Positions 15,455 to 40,586 of a stretch of DNA of 64,000 bases are shown here, piece by piece. Every line of letters begins with the position of its first letter. The stretch's first letter is position 1. The position numbers were made by a program, and so were the translations under genes. The notes under the pieces were generated by a model. That model searched no databases, was not told where the DNA came from, and worked only from the letters and a program-made list of their open reading frames with translations. The DNA comes from Typha latifolia (taxonomy: Eukaryota > Streptophyta > Magnoliopsida > Poales > Typhaceae), in contig CM034104.1 of NCBI GenBank assembly GCA_019914945.1, positions 3,846,501-3,910,500 of the forward strand, read 5' to 3'.

Positions 15455-18400
15455 ATGGAGGCGGCGAAGGGTTTGGTGAAGCATGTGTTGCTTGCCAGAT
15501 TCAAGGAGGACGTCACGCCCGAGAAGTTGGAGGAGCTCATCCAGGGCTATGCCAATCTCGTCTCCCTAATCGAACCCATGAAGGCGTTCCATTGGTACTG
15601 ACCGATCTCAACCTTTGTTTTTTCGATCCATTTCTTATCAAGACTTCTCTTTTTTCGCACAGATCTGTTGTTTTTGTAACTTGGATTTGTTTCTGGTCTT
15701 TGATGGATTTTTGGAATTATTCGTACGTGCCATATTGGGTAATGGAGTAATCGATCGATTCCTCGTGTTGAAATATTTCTGACATTGTTTAGGTAGAGAA
15801 GTTAAAAATGTTACTAGGTTGGGAGAGGAGGGAGCTTGGAGAAAAATTGGAGAATTTTAGAGGGTTATTTTGATTGAATTGGTGTATATCTGCATTGTCG
15901 AGAAGAATAAGATCAAATGGTCACTGGAAATGTCTATCATTTAAGGATGGAACAACTGTAGGATTTTTTTTTTCTTTTACCTTTTTTAAGTTTGGCGAAA
16001 TGTACAGATCTGATCTTTAGCTTACTGTCTATAATGTTCTTTTGTCTCCAAATTAAGGGCCGTGCAGTCCTTTATGCTTGGAAAGCATCTCAACTTATGT
16101 CAATCCGCGTATCGGCTTTCTTTTTCTCATTGTCATGTTGTTACTCATCTTAGGAAATTTCATGATTGATGCAATTCAATGAGCTTACATGACATCAGGT
16201 ATCATGAAAGTTAATTATTGTTGTCTTAGAGAAATGCTCAATCTTCCAAGTTTTCCATTAAGCAGTACTAGTCTCCTGTACATTAATTATGAACAATTTG
16301 TAGCAATTTTGTAGACGGAGTAGATCAGCAGAAGCTTACTAAAATAGCTATCACAAAATATATGTGCCTTCATGTGAATGGAGGTTTTCATGTGATCTAC
16401 TGATCAATATTTTATAAAATATGCAAAGAAGAAGTCTAAATACCATAAATAATCTCCAAGTATAAACCAAAATAAACACCATAAGCCACAACAAGTATTC
16501 ACAGATATATGTCCATAATTAATAACTAAAAGAACAAAGCTCACGCCGAGGCTACAATCTAATTAGTTTGAAAACAAATAACTAGAAGAAAAATCACACC
16601 AACTCCTCGATATCAGTGTTGTCCTCCCTAAAATCTGAAAATATTCTATCAAAGGGTGATGAGCAATACAACCAAGCAAGTATAGTCCATGATGAACATT
16701 ATAATGCATGCTTATTATAAGCACCACGATAATAAAAGTAATTGTGATCTCGGCGAACTCCTTGCAACGAGCTCCACCTCTCTCATAACGGGTATGAGAG
16801 AGGGGAAGGGAAGAGAAGCACACTAGCTTGCGTGGCCGACCACAACTAATTGTGGGCAGTCAAACGCATGTCCTGAATTTTTATTTATTTATTTTTAATG
16901 ATTGTTACACATTCAATATGAGCCTAAAGTACTATCTGACACCTCCCAATTGCACCGCCATGGTGACCAGCAGGGCCTGCTATAGTTTGCAGCATGCTGC
17001 AATGTAAACCATTCTTAAAGACTTGAATTAGTTGATGAAATATAAGAAGTACAGGAAAGTAACTTCTGCTAAGTGAGAATTTCAAGAAAACAAAATAAAT
17101 TCTACCAAGTGCTAGCTGGTGTAATTCCTTCATGTTGTCTACTGACTAATCCGAATTTATAGATGAAGGTCTGCTATAGTTTGCTACCATTTGTAGATCT
17201 ATGATAGGTTAGTTTGGGGGCTCAACCTTGAAGAATAGCCGTCTACATAGTTGACCTCAAGATGCTTAGAAGGCTAATAATTATAATTATGTTTCTAGCC
17301 AGAATTATCTTATCCTTCCCACTTTAATGTTTGCATGTCAAAGAAGAGATTTATGATCTTCTACTTGTCACATACGTGTCACAGTTGATACTTGCATGAA
17401 CTCTAGGACTTATTAAGTAGCAAAGCAGGCCTTACTGAACCAAGTTTTAGAACCATTATCCGTGCCTGTGGCCACATAATTCAGGAACTTTATGCATATC
17501 AAGAATGTTCAATAGCATCTTGTATTACAAAACAGGTGGTGGCACATCCCTCATTGATATACTTTGGTCCAATAGCATGCAAGCTAAATTGCCCTCATTC
17601 TAATATAAATTTGGCTTGATGTTTATACCTTACTTTGGTGACTTCAGGCATATTTTGTTGTGTGATAGTGGAAAATGAAAGTTATCACTTTAATGGGAGT
17701 GGTCCACTCCACTGTTTGATTGCATGAATTAAAGTTTAAATGTTAGTTCCTCACTTTCCAAACATAGATCCATCTCCTCCTTTTCGATCTCCTAAGGAGA
17801 CAAAATCACTTTCACTTCTCTATGTTCATCTACGTACCCATCTTGTGACTAGCCAATTCTTTGGGTCCTCTTACTTTATGCCCTCCGGACCTCCTTCTAA
17901 GACTACTACCTTTTTGAGCGACACCAGCAACCCTACTGCAGTAGTGCCTTCTCCAACGGTTCCAAAACCGTTGTCACTTTCCGTCCATGGGAAGGAGTCA
18001 TGTGACTGTTCCAATTTCCAAAAACATTATCACTTTCCATCCAAAGAAGTCCGTGACTTCACTCAATAAGTTCCACTCCAACCAAACAAATGAAACTCTG
18101 TATGAAAATCACTTAAAGAAAGAGTGACCTTCATGAGAGTTACTTTAATGTAAGTGAGCTTCAGACAACCAAAGATACCAAACACACCCTTACTAGAGGA
18201 ATACTATCTTATACTGGGTTAAAAGTCCTTTTATAATCGAGAAAAGTATTAGATTGCACCTTCTGTTTAAAATGTACCCATTATTATGGAACTTTGCTAG
18301 GCTCGTAAAGATCTTCTTTATGGTGTAAAAATGTTGTCTCAATTATATTCATGATATGCAGGGGAGAGGATGTGAGCATGGAGAACGCTCATCAGGGCTT

Positions 18401-18551
18401 TACGCACGTCTTTGAATCAACTTTTGAAAGTGTGGAAGGAATTGCCAAGTATGTTGCACACCCAGCCCATGTAGAATTTGCTAATCGATTCCTGGCTGCA
18501 CTAGAGAAGTTTATCATTATCGACTACAAGCCGACAGTAGTCAATCCATGA
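15455..18551 (+). CDS. Stress-responsive alpha/beta-barrel (Dabb) protein, HS1-like
   Basis: Exons 15455-15594 and 18362-18551 (stop TGA) splice across a tryptophan codon (TG|G) to give 109 aa, the usual size for this single-domain family. The N-terminal half has VKHVLLARFKEDVTPEKLEE, and the second exon gives GEDVSMENAHQGFTHVFEST, then YVAHPAHVEFANRFL and a final IIDYKPT. These are hallmarks of the dimeric Dabb fold of Arabidopsis HS1 (At3g17210), a heat-stable protein with reported antifungal activity. The fold is also seen in poplar SP1-like proteins. The catalytic role, if any, is unknown. The intron is unusually long for so small a gene (2767 bp) and carries a reverse-oriented LTR-like fragment. 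The gene converges on the ARF gene downstream. Confidence 0.93.
16400..16860 (-). repeat. LTR-like retrotransposon fragment in the HS1-like intron
   Basis: On the minus strand, around 16600-16700, the sequence reads as a diverged form of a motif common in plant Ty3/gypsy-type LTRs: a direct statement of CTTGCTTGGTTGTATTGCTC followed by a pyrimidine stretch, then TTTTCAGATTTTAGGGAGGA. A comparable motif (CACTGAGTTATGTGCTCACC) lies in the larger LTR-like element at 56911-59298. The edges are approximate and no coding domain remains. Confidence 0.4.
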
Positions 18552-20120
18552 CAACTGACAAGACAAAGACAGAGAGAGGGTTCCTCATTCTATTCCAAGT
18601 CCTTGAATTATTAGTTCCTTAAGAGTTGAAATTATTCATGGCATATCTGAACATGTTTGTGGGAATTGTTATTGGTGACTCTTTGTACTTGAACTCTTGT
18701 AGTTGTATTACTGCCGAAAGATGAATTGTAATGCATGATTTCATATGTGCGACTTTCATACTAGGCAAAGATAAAGGTATATGATAAGCTAGTGGTAGCT
18801 TGTCATTTTTGTACTAAGAGCAACATGGGATAATTGGCGTTTGAGACTAAATCTCAAATTTTCCTTCTCGAATATACTGGACCTCAAGCTATCAGGATCT
18901 CTATTGGATCACTGATCCGATGCATTGTTTCTTCCCAGTATCATGAGGATCAAATTTGTCCCAAATGCAGATTTGCTATAACATATTTCTCTATATGAGG
19001 TGGTAAAGGACTTCAGTGATTGATTACCATGTCATTTCCTGTGATGCATTCTTTCATGGTAGAGGTACTACATAGATATACTCGAGATTTCCCCGTCATT
19101 TGAGGAATACCAGTACCATTTGTAAACTAACATAAAGACTTGTTATTTGCTTCTCTCTTCAGCTTTCTAAGCTTTGTGACTTTATACTCACTGGTCATGA
19201 ACAGATGAACTCCAGAGCTAGTCTTGTGAAGAAGCATGAAAGTCATTTTGATAGAGAGAACACTCTTTCCAGGTTTTCTATGTGTCATGCATTTCAATGG
19301 CGTTGAAGTTAGTTTATTTACCTGTAACTGTGTTTACTAATTTTTATTATTGTTATAGTAGTGGTCGAAGTCAAAAGAACCAATGTACATGTGCAGGTTA
19401 CAGGTTTGTGTAGTTCAGAAATACTTCTTTTCATTGGATATTTACATTATAACTGCAAAGAAATTAAGCATTCTGGAACAGTCAAGTCCAATTGACTTTG
19501 ATTTGAGCTGCAACAAAATATGATCCCTTAAAGGTTTCTCAGTCTTCTATATTGAAGCATATTTAACTGCAACAATATAACAGGTGCTTATGTGATGCTT
19601 TATCATTTTTATTAATCTGATTGTCAATCAAAGCCATTAAAAGTATATATTTTAAAAAACCACTTGCAGAATTTATCTCGACATTGTGAATCAAGGATTT
19701 TTCTAAGAGGTGATCCTAGATTTCATAAAGTATTAAATATTTTACCTTTAGTGAGTAGCCAAGTATTATTGGTAAAAACGGATCAGACCAGATCATAGCA
19801 TAGCCATATCTGTACGTACTTTTCTTTGCTTCCTGAGAATAGGAATTCGCCCTTTCAGGTTCCAGAAACAAAACTTTTACTAAAGAAATGAACTTTCCGC
19901 AATGAACATAATGCAATCAAAACAGGAAGTCCAAAGAGAAATGTGCGACGTAAAAAACACCATCTTATAAGAACAAATATTCAGGTCATTCTTGGTTGAA
20001 ACAGTCTATAAAGGTAATAGTAACATAAACAAATTAAATGGTGGCAACACCCACAAATGTGATGTATTTAATTAGACAAGGACCCGAACTTGGCTCCAAG
20101 AAGATACCAATCAGCAATCT
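18552..20120 (+). other. Convergent 3' regions of the HS1-like and ARF genes
   Basis: The HS1-like 3' UTR probably reaches about 18780, and the ARF 3' UTR enters from the right to about 19950. The middle is AT-rich with no gene. No long overlapping antisense transcript can be inferred from sequence alone. Confidence 0.45.
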
Positions 20121-23600
<3,480 letters not shown>

Positions 23601-24100
23601 TCAAAAACAAAGTTTGGACGATTCATAGACTCATAGTTGACCAAGGAAAGTAAGATTTTTTCATGACAAACAATAACCTAACACGTAAGATCAGATCGGA
23701 ATCACATGATCTAAATCAATCTTTACGTAGATCATAACGATCTCCACCTAATACGAGACAAAAATTTCTCCATTGCAACAATTCTAACACCACATTCCAG
23801 ATCTATCAACAAAGATCACGACACACAAAAGAGATCGCGATACCAGATCAGCACATCGCTTCAAAGATCCTAAACATTCCATCACAGAAATCCGATCAGA
23901 TCTACGCTAAACCTTTGAGATCGGCCAAAATTACCCAAAAGGAACACCAGATCTGACCTCTATACTGCGTTAAACGAGAGATCTAACCAATAAAAGCAAG
24001 GAGACGAAAGAGAAGCTTACGAATAACAGCTGGAGAAGGAAATGAAGGAAGGAGGAAAGAGATTTCCACCACCAGATCCACAAGAAAGGGAGAGGGATCG

Positions 24101-24108
24101 CCAATTTA
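24101..24108 (-). promoter_or_regulatory. TATA box of the ARF gene
   Basis: Read on the minus strand the sequence is CTATAAATTGG, a near-ideal TATA box. It sits about 30 bp before a purine/pyrimidine-rich leader that ends at a GTAAGC donor near 24019. Confidence 0.6.
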
Positions 24109-24330
24109 TAGGGACGGTAGATAACGGTGTCAAAACTTACCGTTATGTTAATAACTGTACACGGAGCACCTTTTTTGAAAGCTAAGGTAAATCGCCGTCA
24201 GTTTCGCCGTTATAAAGTACCCCAAACAATTAGCCAGACACATGTGCAACGCATGTGCGGAGCTGTCGCGCTAAATAGAACCGAGGTGAAAGGGGGGCTA
24301 GGGTTTTATTTCTCTTTTATTTCATCTTAT
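24109..24330. promoter_or_regulatory. Shared divergent promoter between the ARF gene and the DEAD-box helicase gene
   Basis: Only about 200-250 bp separate the ARF TATA box from the likely start of the helicase leader (pyrimidine-rich from about 24330). The interval carries a telo-box in reverse form (TAGGGTTT, 24299-24306) and two CATGTGC-type repeats near 24240-24258. Both genes are of housekeeping type, so a common bidirectional promoter is plausible. Confidence 0.45.
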
Positions 24331-25483
24331 TTATTCGATTCTCTCAGTACAAAGGAGAGGCGAGGGCGGGGAGCTTCACCTCGTCATTCTCCTCCTCCTC
24401 CTTTCCCAAATCCCGCTCCATCCCCTTCCAATCTGCGACGGAGGTGAGATCTCAAGCGTTCTTCTCCTTCTCTTTCGATCTCTGCGAGCTTTGTCGAGGG
24501 GTTCTTTACGCGATGTTGAGGTTTTTGCGCCGAGTTCTCATTCTCGGAGCCGAAATATAACATTTTGGAGTCGGGAATGTTGGCTTTAGGTCTTGGGGGC
24601 TCATTTGATGCTTTTCTTTTGGAACACCTAGGCTTTCGTTTCATGGTTCCTAGGGTTTTCGTACTTTTGAAGTTCTGGCACTAATATCTCGGTGTTTGTT
24701 TTGGATATCGTAATTGGCAGTCTTCGTTTTGGGGGTGAAATGAATGCTAGTTGGATATTAGGCGATTGATTGCTGAGTATTTATAAGTTCTTACCGCTCT
24801 TCTAGCTCTTTTTGTTGTTTTGTTTTTGACAAACTGGTCGCAGTCCCAGAGCTTTTTTTTTGTTAGAACTTTTTAGCTTGTATTGTCTCTGAGACTGAGG
24901 TTAGTTCCTAGATCTTAGGGTTACTGATATATAAAATGATTTACTACTGGCAAACTTACTAAGGTAGAAGAACCGTATGTGTTGGGAATTTTGTTGGTTT
25001 ATTATTTCAATTTCCTTTTTCTCTTTTGAGTTTTTGATGCAATTAGGTTCTGCAATATCTGTTGCGCAGGTGATTTCTGGAATTCCGAATTTGTAGATCT
25101 AGCAGTAGAAAATGAATGCCTTCTTTATCAAATTGTCCTATGTTTGACAATCTTTTATAAGGTATTTGCACACTTGCACTCTATGAAGTTGTGCGTAGTT
25201 TCTTAATCAAGGTTGTTTTAAATATCTAGGTTACTAAGGCTACTGGCAATGAGAAAATTCTAAGGCCTCCGGAAAATGGCAATAAACATAGCTTGAGTCT
25301 TTCAGGTTTTGCGATGTGAATGTTTATGTGGTTATCTTTTTATTTTGTATGTCACATTTGTGGATTAGAAATATATCTAATATTGTGTTTTTAGGTCTTG
25401 AGCTGACTGGTGAAAAACTTTTCTACTCAGGGCGAATTGTTGCATATTTTATAGAAGTTGGGGCTACATCTGTGGACGTGGTA
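24331..25483 (+). other. Helicase 5' leader with leader intron
   Basis: A CT-rich first leader exon ends near 24443 at a GTGAGA donor. Intron-like T-rich sequence follows, with possible acceptors near 25070 and 25394. The open frame extends upstream of the chosen ATG to 25316, but that part has intron-like composition. Confidence 0.5.
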
Positions 25484-34936
<9,453 letters not shown>

Positions 34937-36667
34937 TGGCATCTGTGAGTTTTGACATCACTTTGGATAGTAGACATTTTTGTCTGAGGGAAGGATTTCT
35001 GACCGGCAAGGGGCCAAGATTGTAGGACCCTTTGATGATTGATGAAGATGCCCTAAGCATTCTCCTTTTTCCTTTCCTTTCCTCACATAAATGGAACTTT
35101 GTATTCTGCCAGGGATCTCGATTGTTTTACTATGTTTCCAAAGGGTGGATGGTATTTACTATTCTTGTCTGTAGAACGTGAGTAGTCATCGATGTGAATT
35201 CTGTTAAGAGTTGTATAATTTGATTTGCTGATACACACTCTAATACGTAGTAAAGCATCCATTAACTCAACCTGTCTTTCTTTGCTTCTAAATCATTTTA
35301 CCTCAATCAAAGGAAGTTCTTCTGTCGGAGTCGACAGTGTGCTTGTGTTCAGTTGTCCAACCATATCTGTAACGTATTTCACATACGTATCTCAGCATTG
35401 TATGAAAGATATGAGTCAGTTGCAGACTGCTAAAATTGGGGGTAAACTTTTTAATATCTGTAACGTATTTCTCCTAACAGTGTGCATAAGCAAATTTCAT
35501 AAGCAATCTGCATGTACATGTCATTCTAATCTAGTGATATATATGCTGAATTTAATTACTTCTGTAAATGGTCGTGCTTGGATGGCTAAAAATCTCACGT
35601 TATGTCATGAGACACCGTTGAAGAATGAGTACTCTTTACAAATTCAAATCTATTTTGATCTTAGATTTCAGAGTGTTTAGCACGGAAAATCAATGTGTAT
35701 TTCCCATTGTAGAATCGCTCAAAATTGCCATTTCTTTATTTTTAGGTATAGAAAGACACACATGTATTATATTTAATGCTAGTTTGTCATATCCCAAACA
35801 ATAACTTTGTTTTCAAGAGAAGACAATATATTTCTCATATTCCACTATTGTTGTAGGGATGTTGTAAATATGCAGTGAATATGTGTTGTAGAAAATATAA
35901 TAAATTTGCAAATAAATTGTCTAAATTCATTACAAATGTTGTAAATCATATAAAATTCTCTAAATTCGCAAATAATCACCACTGATAAACAATATATATC
36001 AAAGAAAATCAACTTAATCCATTAATAATTATTATAAATTTGCAAATAATTATATAAGTATATATACTCATTAATATGGTATTATTTTTCAGGCGAAATT
36101 TACATTTTACTCTCCTCCCTATGATTAGTTCTAAATTCACTTCACTTTACTACAGTTTTATTTATATCAGATTATCCCTTATAATTATATTCAAATTGAA
36201 ACCTACTTCTTTTTATCACATTTGACAAAGTTATAAGTTGAATTAAAAAATATTTATTAAAAATAAAATTATAAATAATTAAATATGTTTTTTTCACACA
36301 TCTAAAATAATATCAATAAGATGTCATATAACAAAGATGAAAAAAATATATACAAATATATATATATATATATATATATTTATCTTTTAAAATTCGATGA
36401 GTATTATTATACATATATTGGAAAACTTATCCAATTATAATTATAATTTTATCTTTAATGAGTATTTTAAATTTAAATGATTAATTAGTTAAATATGATT
36501 AAAAAAATAACAATTTCGGTTTGAATATAATAATAATAAAATAATATAATATAAATAAATTATGGGAATAAAGTGAAATTATTCTTAGTCACAAAGATCA
36601 TGTAATAAAATTATAGTTTCCCATTTTTATTTTAAAATTTAATGACATCTGACAGTCAAGTACTTGC
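34937..36667 (+). other. Helicase 3' UTR and AT-rich spacer
   Basis: The helicase 3' UTR probably ends near 35230. From about 35690 to 36640 the DNA is extremely AT-rich with no gene. It includes a run of AT dinucleotides at 36356-36379. Confidence 0.55.
36356..36379. repeat. (AT)n microsatellite
   Basis: About twelve uninterrupted AT units lie in the AT-rich spacer upstream of the GDSL gene. Confidence 0.9.
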
Positions 36668-36886
36668 TCATGGGTGGTAAACAGGCAGGCCGCAGGCCGT
36701 TTGGCGCTTGCGTTCTCGTGATAACTCTTTGTAGATTGCATCAGGATCGCCTACAATTCCGACTACAGAGATTTCCCACTTTAGCCAATCAGATTCTGGA
36801 AGATGCGCACGCGTGACGCGTTCCAACATACTTGTCACAAAAACCAAGACAGTACACTGTGCTGAGTACTCTGATCCATTCTTCAC
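36668..36886 (-). other. Unassigned minus-strand ORF upstream of the GDSL gene
   Basis: This 72-codon minus-strand frame ends at a TGA (36670-36668). It lies in a patch of balanced base composition that stands out from the very AT-rich spacer on its left. From an internal Met the frame reads MLERVTRAHLPESDW and then includes VVGIVGDPDAIYKEL, which looks protein-like, but I do not recognise a family. It could be the last exon or remnant of a gene otherwise lost, or chance. The divergent placement to GDSL (start 36997) leaves about 110 bp between them. Confidence 0.3.
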
Positions 36887-36996
36887 CGTCTCTATCCATT
36901 TATCCCAGCAACATCAAGCAGAGGAAGTTATTAGAGAATAAAGATTTGAGATTGAGATTGAGAGAGAGAGAGAGAGGAGGAGGAGAAGATTGCGAG

Positions 36997-39196
36997 ATGG
37001 GTAGTGGAAGAGGAGACGTTTGGGTTGCAATGCCGAGGTTTGTGTTGATATTTATAGTGGCGGCGGAGGTGGTAAGTGGTGGATGTAGTGGTGATGTTAT
37101 GCCTGTGTTGTTTAACTTCGGCGACTCCAATTCCGATACGGGGGGGATCGCCGCCGGACTCGGATACCGTTTCCCGTTGCCCGACGGCCGCGTCTTCTTC
37201 GGGCGATCCACCGGCCGGCTCTGCGATGGCCGCCTCGTCATCGATTTCCTCTGTGAGTGTGTCCACTCGATCTTTTCTTCCCCCCGACATCGAGTTCATT
37301 TTTATTTTGCGTGGTAAACTCGGGCGGGAACGAGTATAAATTTTAGTAAAATTCTTTCAAGTATCCTCCTTGCAAATGGTGGAAAGGAGAAAGACAGAAA
37401 GAGAGGGCAGGGAATCTTTGTCAGGAAAAAGAAGAAGAATACACTGAGGATTTCTGTGATGGATTCATTACAAGAGTGATATTCCTTGTTCTACAAGTAC
37501 GCCGAGGAAAGGGAGTTGATTCAAATATGTCAAAAAGAGGATATTTTGTAATAAGAAAAAAATATACGTTGTAATGTACACCCGAAAAAAATAAATCCTA
37601 CATTGATTTCTCTTGTAACCCATAAGATTTCTGGTCTGCATAAACCGAAAACACGACTGTCGTTCAGGAATGTTGAATATTGTAAGCTGTGATTGTTAAA
37701 ACTGCGATTTCGTGATGCTCCGAGGATGCCAAGTTCTTGCTAATTTGCCTTCTGTTACTGCATTTTGGTTGAAAATTGAGGAAATGGTGAATAATCTCTG
37801 TTTTTTGAGTTGTTTCAGGTGAAAGCTTGAAGACAAGTTACTTGAGCCCATACTTGGAGTCACTGGGTTCAGATTTTAGGAACGGAGCAAACTTCGCCAT
37901 TGCCGGATCCAAGACATTACCAAGGGATCGTCCCTTTGCATTGGACATACAAGTGCAGCAGTTTCTTCATTTCAGATCACGATCCTTGGAGCTCATAACA
38001 CATCGTATGGGTATATTATTTTCCCTTTTTCCGAGTGTCAACTAAAATTTTAATCATGCTTTGCAATTATTCATGTGTCCTGATGTGTTCATAGTCCTAC
38101 ATTTTCATTCATTGAAAATATATAATTGCTTCGCTGAATTATTCATACTAGCTAATTTCACTACTACTACAATGATAATTTAACATTGATAATAAAGTTT
38201 TCGTTAATATAGTAGGTTCAAGAAATTTGATAAGTGAAGAAGGGTTTCGGAGAGCACTGTACACAATTGACATAGGCCAGAATGATCTAGCTGATGCTAT
38301 GTCTTCAATCTTGTCTTATGATCGAATAATTGGAACAATTCCAGCCTTCATTGCCGAGATAAGAGCAGCTATTATGGTAAGTTTTTTTATTCATTAGCAG
38401 AATAACTTCATTTAATTATGTTCTTTGTTCCATCTTTTAGCCCTATGTTTGATTCTTTTAGTTGGTGATATGCCATGCAATTCAGTGTGTGAGATCTTTT
38501 AATTACAGCCTCTTTATCCATTGTTCCCTTTATTGTCTTAATTTGTAAAATTCCTCTGGTTTATATGGGTTTTTCTTTCTTCCTGTCTGATTGCAGACTT
38601 TATATGGTATTGGTGGAAGAAAGTTTTGGATACACAATACTGGCCCCTTGGGGTGCTTGCCACAAAAGCTTGCTTTGCCACGTAAGGACGACAGTGATCT
38701 TGATAAAAATGGATGTCTCAAAGCATTCAATAGTGTTGCAATGGAATTCAATAATCAATTGAGCATTCTCTGCGATGAAATGAGCGCAGAGTTGAAGAAT
38801 GCCACCATTGTCTACACTGATATCTATTCTATAAAGTATGATCTCATAGCTAATTACATTAAATATGGTAAGTTACAAGTTCATACTAAGTATGACCTGA
38901 TAGCTGGTTATATGTTACGAATTTTGTGGAAACTTGTCATGGATTTCTGTTTCTCTTCTCCAGGCTTTGAGAAGCCATTGATGGCATGTTGTGGTTTTGG
39001 AGGAGCTCCATACAATTACAACCCAAACATAAGTTGTCTGAATTCAGGCTACCAAGCTTGTTTGGATGGCTCCAAGTACATAAGTTGGGATGGGGTTCAT
39101 TACACTGAGGCTGCAAATGCCATTGTGGCCTCCAAAATACTCACTACTGAGTATTCAAAACCCAAACTTAATTTTGATTACTTCTGCAGAGACTGA
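36997..39196 (+). CDS. GDSL-type esterase/lipase, secreted
   Basis: Exons 36997-37252, 37819-38004, 38216-38376, 38597-38867 and 38964-39196 (stop TGA) give 368 aa. A hydrophobic N-terminal segment (about residues 13-30, RFVLIFIVAAEVV) is a likely signal peptide. Block I is FNFGDSNSDTGG with nucleophile S44, block II is NGANFAIAG, block III is GQNDL (N170), and block V is DGVHYTEAAN with D334 and H337. The length and five-exon layout match the large plant GDSL family, whose members hydrolyse acyl and aryl esters in the cell wall or apoplast. The substrate cannot be told from sequence. Exon 3 has a tandem TAG-TAG acceptor (38211-38215), so one extra residue is possible. The last intron (38868-38963) is 96 nt, stop-free and in frame. 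A GA repeat lies in the leader (36960-36977). Confidence 0.93.
38834..38914 (+). repeat. Diverged 27-bp duplication spanning exon 4 end and last intron of the GDSL gene
   Basis: Bases 38834-38860 (exon 4, coding KYDLIANY) and 38888-38914 (intron, would code KYDLIAGY) match at about 22 of 27 positions, with an offset of 54 bp, a multiple of three. The second copy follows the splice donor by about 20 bp. Confidence 0.75.
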
Positions 39197-40586
39197 TTGC
39201 TCCAGAACTCAATGCATGATTGTGTTTTGAATAGAAGCAATTGTGGAAGAGTCGGAATGCAGAGAGTTTGCAAATAAGTAAGGATCACAGTGGTTTTACA
39301 GCTGTTCAAATTGACAGATAAGAATTATACCAAGAAGAATCACATAATTACTCCCTGTTGTTAGCTCTTGCTTTCTTTGCTTATAATGAAGCTCTTGTAT
39401 CTTCATGCTACAACTCTTTAAAAGTTTCCATTTTGTTGCTACCTCTGGTCAACTTTAAAAGAGAACTAAAATATTGCTTTTGATGTGATTATTGGTGTAT
39501 TTCTTAGAAACAGAAATACTACATTGGAACTAGAGTGTAGACTTATTTTACCACTCCTGTAAATTATGACATGTGATCTTCTGCCTCTTGGTGTCAGCTA
39601 TGGACCTGAGATATCCATCCTGCATTTTATTCTGGGATTAAGTTTCACTTGGTTCATTAGAGACAGATGCATTAAAGATCTATAGCCAACCCCATATATT
39701 GGAAAAATTCATGAGTATTGCTGACAGAGGCTTTCTGTTGCATCAAGCCATCGTACATGATTCAGTGATCAGAGATCAGTCTAGATATTATATACAATAT
39801 ATATTTATAGAGTTGCACCAAGAAAGCGAAACTATATAATTTGTGTTAGAATATAAAAATATGAAACCACTATTATCTAATAGTTTAAAACTTTTAGAGC
39901 AGTTTGTGAGTTGACAAGGTTATCTATTAGCTTTATTTTTGTAGTTAGGAAATAGGAATATTCCAAGCAACATTTCTTGATAAGGTTAATCTGTTGATTT
40001 ACCAACTTTACATACAGACTTTGGTATTATCACACCATTTTCCTTCTAATATGATGGAAGATGGACAGGAGAACCAATTTTTCATTGACATATTATGAAC
40101 CTATTTATTGATAGTGAAGAAATGGTCAATTTAGTATAACTTCTCTGGAGAAGAAATCTGAGATAAATATGAGAAGTACATCTTCTAAGAGGATTCAATC
40201 ATTTATGCTCTTGTGGGAAGAAATAGAAGAACTACCCATTTTTAGCACTAGATTTACTCTTGGACCTTTAGCTTGATGATGATCAAATTCTATGCCCATT
40301 CAAGTCAAACTTTAAATAGCCAGAATACAGGCCTAATGCAGCTTAACAAGAAAGCTAATGTACAAGTTTAAACTTCTAGTTTTGTTCTTTGCTTCTTTAC
40401 TTCACCTCCATTAATTGATGAACTTAACTCTGTTGACAGATACTTTTCATTTGAAGTCAAATTAGACAATAAATTATAAAATCTGTTAATCATGTCCTTT
40501 GTTGGAGGTGCCCAAGGGAAGGCATTGTTGTGAACCTTAGGATTTTCTGTATGTTTAAATGTAAAGGCATTGGTAATGCCAACCAA
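39197..40586 (+). other. GDSL 3' UTR and spacer
   Basis: The GDSL 3' UTR probably runs to about 39420. AT-rich spacer follows, in which I see no gene. Confidence 0.5.

Noticed and set aside
36900..37299. Minus-strand frames of 113 and 122 codons opposite GDSL exon 1
   Set aside because: The plus strand encodes signal peptide and GDSL block I there. The antisense frames reflect the GC-rich exon and GA repeat.
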